Assembly (NCBI GenBank): GCA_015233565.1
Contig: JADFXM010000039.1
Span: forward strand, 1 to 64,000
DNA from: Candidatus Rifleibacteriota bacterium
GTDB lineage: Bacteria > Muiribacteriota > Ozemobacteria > Ozemobacterales > Ozemobacteraceae
Direction: 5' to 3'
DNA: 64,000 bases
Each line of letters starts with the position of its first letter. Position 1 is the first letter of the stretch. The translations under genes and the position numbers were made by a program. Positions 52,663-62,100 of this stretch are shown one piece after another. The notes beneath the pieces were generated by a model. It was given only the letters and a program-made list of their open reading frames with translations, ran no database searches and was not told the DNA's origin.

Positions 52663-52734
52663 GGGGCGTTAGCTCAGCGGTAGAGCATCTGCCTTTTAAG
52701 CAGAGGGCCGTTGGTTCAACTCCAACACGCCTCA
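52663..52734 (+). tRNA. tRNA-Lys(TTT)
   Basis: Acceptor GGGGCGT/ACGCCTC (one G-T pair), anticodon stem TCTGC/GCAGA, loop CTTTTAA, anticodon TTT. Confidence 0.94.
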
Positions 52735-52752
52735 GTTTCCCTCTTTTTCTTC

Positions 52753-52825
52753 GGACCGTTAGCTCAAGTGGTAGAGCAACTGACTCTTAATCAGTAGGTT
52801 GCAGGTTCGAGTCCCGCACGGTCCA
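52753..52825 (+). tRNA. tRNA-Lys(CTT)
   Basis: Acceptor GGACCGT/ACGGTCC, anticodon stem ACTGA/TCAGT, loop CTCTTAA, anticodon CTT. Last of the cluster; no terminator hairpin found in the next 300 bases. Confidence 0.94.
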
Positions 52826-53122
52826 TTTCTAGTTCGTTTTTCACCTTTTCTTCTTTGCAACTCCAAAAATTTTTAAATCTGTTGGTCATTATTTTTATTT
52901 TCAGATTTCCCAACCTCGGGGATTTAAATTTGATACCATTTATTCGATTAATGAACCACCAAGTTGCTTTGGAAGGCATCTTCTGATTTATTTTTGTGAA
53001 TGTTGGTCTCAGAAATAATCCAGTCGAAAAGTATTCCAAAAGTCTGTTAAACTCTTGCTTAATAACCGCCTTGATTTTGCCGATTAATTTTCCAAGGAAT
53101 TTTTTTAGGTTTTTTGAAAAAA

Positions 53123-56100
53123 ATGATTGGAAAACAATTTTTGCTGAAAAAGACAAGGAATTACTGGAATGTGATTCTTGTATTGTTTTGCTTTTTCTTT
53201 TTTTGTGGAGCAAAATTGTTTGCTGACCCCCCAGCATATATTTCTAATGTTCAGAGTATAACCACAAATCCACCCTATGGTGGAGACGTGGCGACTATTG
53301 GTGCTAAAATCACTTATACTTTGACGACTGGAATTTCATTACCCGGAGATGATCCGGTTCAAGCTTGGATAACTCTCTGGGATGGCGGTCCGTCTTTTCT
53401 AATGGCTCCAACCCTTCCTCAGACACCGCCTTTTTCCACTTTTACCACCACGTACACTGTTCCAGAGGGAACATGGAATTCCCAGGCAACTCCCTTCAAA
53501 TTTCAATTTGTTTCCACGGGCTCTCCAACAAGCCCTGTTTCAGTAAGTGCACCCAATATTAATCAGATAAAAATTGACAATATGCGCCCCAAGGTGAGCG
53601 GGCCAATGACTGTTCAGATACGCTCATTTCCTTATTCATCTGCGCCAATTTCCTGGACTGGCCAGTGGATCAAGAAAGATGACAAGGTCATTTTAACTCA
53701 AGCAGTTGACACAACAGCCTATCAAGCTGGTGAATCAGCGGTTGTTGATGTAAGCAGCCTTCAACCTGGGGCAGGCAATACTCAACAAGCATTGTCTTTT
53801 GACAACGGTAACAAAAAGTATGTTTCACCGGAATTGCTCGTAGAAAGTTGGTTGGATAATTCAGGTTCCCCTATTGATTATCACGCAGTTGATCTTTATG
53901 GAAACGCTACTGATGCCAACCCAATTCTTTTACTTCCCGTAGATACTACACCGGCAACGATTACAAGTATTGTGTTCAACCCGGCGACTACTTCTGTTTC
54001 TGCTTACAAAGCAAATGACACAGTTACTATTACTGTCAACCTCCAAGGTCATGACTCAGACTCAGTTATTGCATCCTGCACCTGGTTGTCTCCCTCCGGA
54101 ATCAATCTCCCTTATATATCCGGGAATGCTCCGGCAATTTTTCAAAAAACCATTACAGTTTACCCTTCTCCACCTGCGACTCGATTCGCTGGCCCCACGC
54201 CATGCGATTTTATCGTGACCGACAAAGCAGGAAACATTACAACTTCCAGCGTGCAATTAAACATCGACAACACGATGCCGCTACTTCCAAATCAGCCAAC
54301 TGCCGCAATTATCCAAACTAATGGAAAGCTTAGTGATTCGGTCGGTATTATAGGTGATCGTTTGATTCTTCAGGCGACTGCAACTTTTTCACCCAGTCAA
54401 AGCGGAAAGGTTTTCATCGACTTATCACCCCTGGGGCCGAATTGTCCAAGCGCTCTTGAAATTCCTGGAGCCGGGGTTGCAGGCAGTTATGGTATTGCTT
54501 ATACCCTTCCGGCTGGAATAGCTGAAGATCCGGATCAGAGAACCTTTACCGTAACGGCGAAAGATATGAACGCCGGAGGAAATGTTGTAGCAAGTTGGAC
54601 TACTCCTCCTATAATAATCGATAATACTCCTCCCGTGATTTCGAATACCAGCGTTACACGTTTGAGTGGCACTGCCGGCAAATATAAGATTGGAGATCAA
54701 TTTCAAATTTCTGCAAGAGTTCTTAACTTGGATGGAGCCGAACTTGGAGCTGTTGGGGTAAATGTGGCTTCGCTTTCAAGTTTATACACTTCTAGTACCC
54801 CACTTACAAGAAATTCGGCCGACCCTTCTTTGTTTGAAGGAATTTTCACAGTTGGAAGCTTTACTGATGTAACAAGAGGTTGGAATGGTGTTTCAGATAT
54901 CAAACTGATCGCTTCAGATGCCCAGGGGAATCTTGCCACAGCCTCAGTTTCCACTATTGATCCAATATATAATGTTTTTCCCGACGTTCTTGCTACAACC
55001 TGGTCAGTAAATCCACCACTTGACAGCGCTCAACATTCTTATGTGCGAGTTGGCGACAGTGTGACGCTATTGGTGCAGCTTTCCCAGATCATCAACGGTG
55101 AAACAGTGGTTTCAAATCTTTCAAGTGTGAATGGCTCGGCAAATCAGTCGCTAACTTATGATGGAATAGGAACTTACACATATACCTGGAAAATAGCAAC
55201 CGGTTCTCTGAACAATGGTGCTACTTTCCCAGTGACGATTTCAGATAGTGGTGGAAATTCAACAGTAAAAATAATTTCCATCCAGCCATACGACGATTCT
55301 CCACCAAGCCCAGGATCCATGATAATGACCGGAAAGGACTGGGTGGATTCACCAAATGCTGTAAACATTGGGGACCAGTTAAATTTTAGAATCCCACTGA
55401 CTCTTGCTTCTCCTGATGATCATGGAACTGCGACAATAGATCTTTCTAGGGTAGGTGGGCCATCAGCGGCTACTATGACTTTCTCCGATGCTTCATATTC
55501 AGTCTTTTTTACAGCTACAAATACCAGTGTCAATCTTGAGGAGACCTCTTATTCATTTACGGCAGTTATTACAGATAAAGCAGGTAACTATCGTTTAGTA
55601 CAAAACGGTCCTCACGTTGTCGACTGTTGGCCCCCAAAACTATTGGAGTTAAAGACCGGAATCAGGGAAGGTGTTTCCACAGCCACAATTGGAATGCATG
55701 TTGAGTTGCATGCCCACACCGCCGAAGAGGATACCGGTGTTCCATATGTTGATTTGTCGGCCTTCGGTCTGTCAGCTACAACCTACATGACTGGATCTTC
55801 AACCCCGCATTGGTGGGATTATTCATTGGCAATAGCAACAGGAGGAGCAAGCGGAATATCAATTTTTGATAATAAGCTGGCTTCCTGGTCGGTCACGATC
55901 AAAGATGATGCTGGGAACATTGCTTCAATGCAAACAGCAAATGTCGGAATTGATAATAACCCTCCAATTGTTAATGGGGCTTTTACGGTATCTCCTTCCG
56001 ATAAAGTAAAATTAGGGGATACTCTCACTTTTTCCCTTCCAGTCAGTGGAGATATTGGAACAGCGACGGTCAATCTGGTGTCCATCGGACGGTTGGCAAG

Positions 56101-59100
56101 TTCCCAAATGTCCTATTCCGCCCCAAACTTTACTCTTTCAACAACAACTGCTCTTACAACTGTGGAATATACAAATTATGTCTTTCAGGCAACTATCACA
56201 GATAGCAATGGCAACAAAGTCATTGTTAATTCCAATCCAGTAAATTTTATCGACTGCTTACCGCCAGCATTTGCAAATGGCGGAATAAACATTTCCCAGA
56301 CAAATTCAGACAACCCAAATTCTTTGGTTGCAAACATAAATGATACTTTAACTGTTTATGCTTCCATGAGTTACTATGCTGACGCTATAGGTTCGGCAAC
56401 TCTTATTGCGAGTGGAGTACAAGTTGCAACTGCGACAATGAAATATGTTTCAGCAAGGAATCGACACGAAGCAACTTTTGTTGTACCGAAATCAGGTTCT
56501 GTAAATTGGGGCGATTTGAACGAATCACCGGTTTCGTTTATTTTAACCGCCACTGATGACGTTGGAAATGTGGCAACTTCGAGTTCCGGGGCAGCAGCAT
56601 TCACTATCGACAACCTCACTCCAATAATCAATGGAGTTACCTGGACAGTCTATCCAAGTATTGCCACAAGTACTTTCAATGGTGAGCCTGTCATAAACGT
56701 TGGATCAGGAACAACTCTGGACCTTCTTTGGGCTTCAGCTACAATAGATACAAACATTTCGGACGCGTTCTTCAATCTTTCCGCGTATCCTGGGGGGCCA
56801 TCCAAGTTCGCAATTGCTTATTCCGGCCAAGTTGCAAGTTCAAGTCCAGGTGTTTCTCTGAGCGACTATTCTTCCACAAATTGGACTCACGCAACTTTTT
56901 CTATTACTTTGAAGGATCAGGGGGGGAACTCAGTCATTTCCTCACAATCTTTTTACATCGACACCCGTCGCCCGCAACTTACTGATGCCTCCTTTAATGG
57001 AAGCATATTAACACTTACTTATGATGAGGAAATATGGACGTTTGACCCCACCCAGTTTGAAATCTGGGGGAGTACGACCGCTGGAATATCTACTTTTACG
57101 GCTTTAAGCACATACACTCCTCCACTTGGATTGTTCAGCGTTGACCTTCCAATTCCCATTGCTTCCAGAACCATTATGACCACCTGGGCTTCTCAATCAC
57201 TTTATTTGAGAGCTAAAACCGGAGCTGCTGTTACCGATTTTGCGGGGAACTGGTGTTATCAATATGACCGTTTTCCAATAACTCTCACCTCAACTGCATG
57301 GCGGGAACCACCAAGAATTAATTCTTTGGTTGTAACTCAAACCTGGCCAGCGTCTCCTTCAGTAATACTGGACTTTTACTTCAGCAAATCAATTGCTCCA
57401 GGTTCGTTAGTGGCCTCGAATGGAGTATTATTTGTTACCGCAAACGATTTTTCAACAGTGGATTATAGAAATGGTTATGTTTTCCAACCCACAGATGCAG
57501 TGTCATGGCCGGGAAGTGATAACACTCAACTTCGAATAACCCTTGCCTCAGATTCAGCGGCATGGGTTGCAAAAAAGCTTGGAAATGGCACAACGACCCT
57601 TAAATTTGCAACAAGATCTGGTGCATCAGTGTTTTTAAAGGACGATTTACAAAAACCTATGGGGGCCATTTCATCAGCAAGTCCGGTTTCTGCAGGCGTT
57701 ACTCGCCCATATACCGTTTCCCCTCCACCCTTCGCTTTTAACGTTGAAAGCGGGAGTTCAGGTACAAGTCCTCCAATTTTGGATATTTCGGGATCAAAAG
57801 GTCTCCTAAAGTTAAATTTTTCTGACGACGCGTTGCTATATTCCAATGACTTTGAAACGATCGATCAGATCATTCCGAAAATGGGAATGCCAATTCCCAC
57901 GTATATTAAAAGAACAACTGCGTTTCATGGCAAAATTGCTCTGTTTGATTCAGGGGTTTCGCCGGCAACCAGTATTAATTTGACTTTCGAACCTCTAAGT
58001 CAGACACGCAATGGAAAGATTTCAAGTAAAACAGTCACTTTGGAACTTACCGATACTGACTTACAAAACATGCTGGCGATGTTCAAGAGTAATGCAACGC
58101 CATCTTGGCAACTTCAAGTGCAGTCGGGAGCGTTCTCTAACTGGTGGAGCCAGCCAAATCAAGCTTATGGAATATCTGAGCCGGGATTTGTTCAGCTTGC
58201 AACGCCGACTCCGCATGCTGCTTCCTGTACTCTTGCAGCAGTGGCATTTTCAGATCCATCACCAACAAAGTATCATTCTGCCGGCGATTTGACTTTCGAG
58301 TGCGAATTATTTCCCGGAACACTTGGAAATTCGTGGATCCCCATTGCTTCCACCACTCCAACGGTTCAGATTCTTCGACAGGATAACAGTACTGTTTTGA
58401 CAACCGGAACTTTCCTGGGTTGGGGGTCTCGCCAGGTAACGGGTGAAACAGCTCCAAGAGCGATTGCCAGATTCAAGAGCACGTCGAATCTGCCGCAGAA
58501 TGTCGAACGGATACCTGCGGAAATAAAGATCGATTCAGTGTATGACATTTTTTCAAACAAGATGGACCCAAACAGTAATATAGGGTCGTTTGTTTTTGAC
58601 CTTAGCGCACGCAACGATTCGACTGTTGGAGGATTTAATACCGCTTCAGCAGCCTTGGTTATTGACTCCAGAGCTCCGCTGGTAGTTTCTGTCACTCCTT
58701 CTCCCGGGCCTATTGGGCAAACTTCGATAAATGGACGATTTTTCGACGTAACATTTGATGAATCGATGGATACTACAACGTCTAACATTCCATTTCTTCA
58801 GCTTGCTACAACCGGACAAACTCTGACTTTCAATTTCCAGACATGGATCAACTCAAGTCAAACAGCGCGATTTACTAATGCTCAGGCTATTACTCCAGCA
58901 ACATTAAATGGCATCTGGACATATCAGGTGGCCAGCGGGTATGATCCTGCGGGAAATATGATGGGTACACCAACTGGCTTGACTCTTGAAATTCGCTCGG
59001 CTTCTCCGGAGCCAACAATCGAAGTTCAAACCCGTCAACCCCAGCTCTCCAGTCAAGTCCTGGTTGGTCAGCCGCTCAGCCTTTCGGTTGGGGATGGGAC

Positions 59101-62100
59101 TGCCACAATTAAAATTACCTATCCGGATGTGCCATCTTATACCCCGCACAATTTGCAAGTATTTGATGCCAATGATGTCCAGGTTGCAACACTGACTCCG
59201 TCAGGAATTAATCCTCTTTACGCCTGGTTCCCAGGACCATCTGCAAACTGGGTTTCAGGGAGATTTCCTTCAAGCAATCGAGGCCCTGAAACATACCGAT
59301 TCAAAATAATCAATTCGCTTGGAAGCATTTCCTCTTTCTACATTGGTTCGATAATCCATGATAGTAAACCGGCTCAAATTAGCTCCTTTGCTTTCGATGA
59401 CGGTTCCAAGGGGTTAAGTATCGGTGGAATTCGTTATTACTCTTCTGCGTTGGGTTCAGCAACCATTACAATTCAAAGTGATGCAACGGATAGTCAGCGG
59501 TTGACTATAGCCTCGACTTCTTCTCAACTTCCCCAGGTTTATGATCTTACCAAGTCAGGTACAACACATTCAGCGGTTTTTGGCGGGTCATTGGATGAAT
59601 GCCTTGCTACTTTCACCATGGTCGACTTAGCCGGAAACTTCGCCACAGGGGTAAAACCCACTTTCCTGGTTAAAGTGGATAAAACCTCACCAACAGTTAT
59701 TTCGGTAAGCCCAAGTCAACCGATCGGACCGTCTTCGCCTGGGCAAACCACATTTGATATTACATTTAGCGAAGAAATGAATACAGCGGTGGTTCCCACT
59801 GTAACACTTTCAACAGGTAGCACGATTATTCATTTACAGGGGATAGCGCCTTCCTGCTGGCTTTCATCCACAACTTGTCGACTTACCAACCAGGACGCAA
59901 TTGTCGAGCTTCCCATTTCAACTTATACTTACCAAATTTCCAACGCGAAAGATTACGCTGGGAATGCAGTTCTGCCATCAAATTTCCAGGTTTATATTTT
60001 TTCAAAAGGAACGCCTGCAATTACGACTGTTTTAACGCGGCAACCCGGCATTTCTCCGGATCTATTTACAAATCAGCCGTTCAGTCCTTATGTGGGTGCC
60101 TCCTCCGCTACAGTGGTAATTTCCTTTTCGCCTGCAATCCAAGTGAATCCACCTTATCGATTGCTGGTATATGATACCTCAGATGTAAATGTAGCAACGT
60201 TTTCCATTTCATCAGGCAATCCCGGATCGGCCATATTCAGCAACAATGCTTCCCTTTGGGCTTCCGGAGCTGCACCAGGCACAAATACGGGCCCACAGAC
60301 TTATCGTTTCAAACTTCTCGACACATTCGGAAATATTTCCACAAGTTATATCGGATCGATTGTCTATGATAGCAAATCTACAAACATTAACTCGTTTTCC
60401 TTCAACGACGGGGGACGTGGAATAGCAACAAATGGAATCAGGTATTACGCACCTGTTTACGGTTCAGCTACTGTTTCCATACAAGGAGACAATACCGACT
60501 CCCATAGGTTGGTATTTGCATCCAACCCAGCATTGCTCCCTGTATTATTCCCTATGACAGTAAGTGGAAATACCCATTCAGTCGTTTTTGGTTCGGGAAT
60601 AAGTGAATGTGTTGCAACTCTTAGTGTTGTGGATTGGGCGGGAAATTTATCAACCGGATCGCCTGCAAACATGACTGTTCGGTTTGATCGAACCGCGCCA
60701 ATTGTTACTACAGCTTCTCCCTCGATGCCTATTGGGGTCAGAGAAGCTCTCAAAGGAATTTTCGATATCAGTTTTAGCGAACCAATGCAACAAGGCATTA
60801 TTCCAACTGCAACTCTTGAGAACAGCTTTGCCATAATCAATCTTCAACCAATCAGCTCGACTCCATGGATTTCCTCTACCGTCTGTCGTTTTACCAATCG
60901 TGATGCGATTAAAGATCTTCCCATCGGAACCTATACATATTTTGTTTCCGGGGCGCGAGATTTGGCAGGAATAGACAATTTAACCGGGTCGGCGCAAGTT
61001 TACATTCATTCCACAAGTGCATCTGCGACCGTTACGATTTTCACAAAGCAACCGCAGATTTCCAGTGATGTTCTTTCGGATCAACCTTTCAGTACAAAAG
61101 TTGGTGATGGAAGTGCAACTGTCCAGTTTGATTTTTCGCCTGATATAATGGGAGGCTCACCATTCAACATGATCGTTTGTGATCAGAATAATGTTCCGGT
61201 CGCAACCCTTCCAATTTCAGCAGGAAATACCGGATTCAGCACTTTTCCAGGTTCATTTTCGAACTGGGCATCAAATAAATTTCCAGCATTGAACGTTGGG
61301 CCTATCAATTATCAACTTAAAGTATCAGACAAATTCGGGAATCTTTCAACCTCTTTAAAAACTTTGATCTTTGATTCGAACTCTCCTTCAATTAACACTT
61401 TCACTGTTTCAGACGGAGGAGGAATTGCAACGCTGTCTCCGGATCTTCAGAGAACCGTACGATATCACTCTCCAGCACTTGGACATGCGGTAATATCGCT
61501 TGGGACAAATTCAAACGATAGTCTTCGTTTGTTGGTTGGGCCATCGCTTAAGTCCGCGACCACCACTTTTGCATTGACGGGCGGAGGTTCGACAAGTAAT
61601 TACTCACTAGAACTTGATACCACAACATTTCCTGAAACGGAAGGAATTTTAAGAGTTGCGGATCTGGCAGGAAATACTGCGATAGGAGCTCATCCAACCC
61701 TGGGAATTCTGATAGATCAGACTTCGCCAACTGTGAAATCAGTTTCTCCAACTCAACCAATAGGAGCAATTCAGGCAGGAAACGGTGTTTTTGATTTCAC
61801 GTTCAGCGAAAGAATGAATACAGCAGTAGCGCCCAATGGTCAGATCACCAGTGGAAGCGTTTCCATCAGGCTTCAGGCAACCGCGCCGGGGTGCTGGATC
61901 AGCCCCTATATCAGCCGAATGACAAATCTTGATCCGATTTTAAATATTCCTCCTTCAACTTACTCCTGGCAAATCAGCGGTGCTGTTGATTACGCTGGCA
62001 ATGCCAATCTGCCTTGTACACAACAAATTTTCATTAACTCAACAGCTCCATCCGGACAAGTTATTATTCTGACAAAGCAACCGCGAGTATCAAACCAGAT

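Noticed and set aside
52791..53237. 148-codon minus-strand frame across the end of the tRNA cluster and the start of the giant gene
   Set aside because: It overlaps tRNA-Lys(CTT) and the signal peptide of the giant protein. Its C-terminal residues (AGLEPATY) are the usual antisense reading of a tRNA gene.
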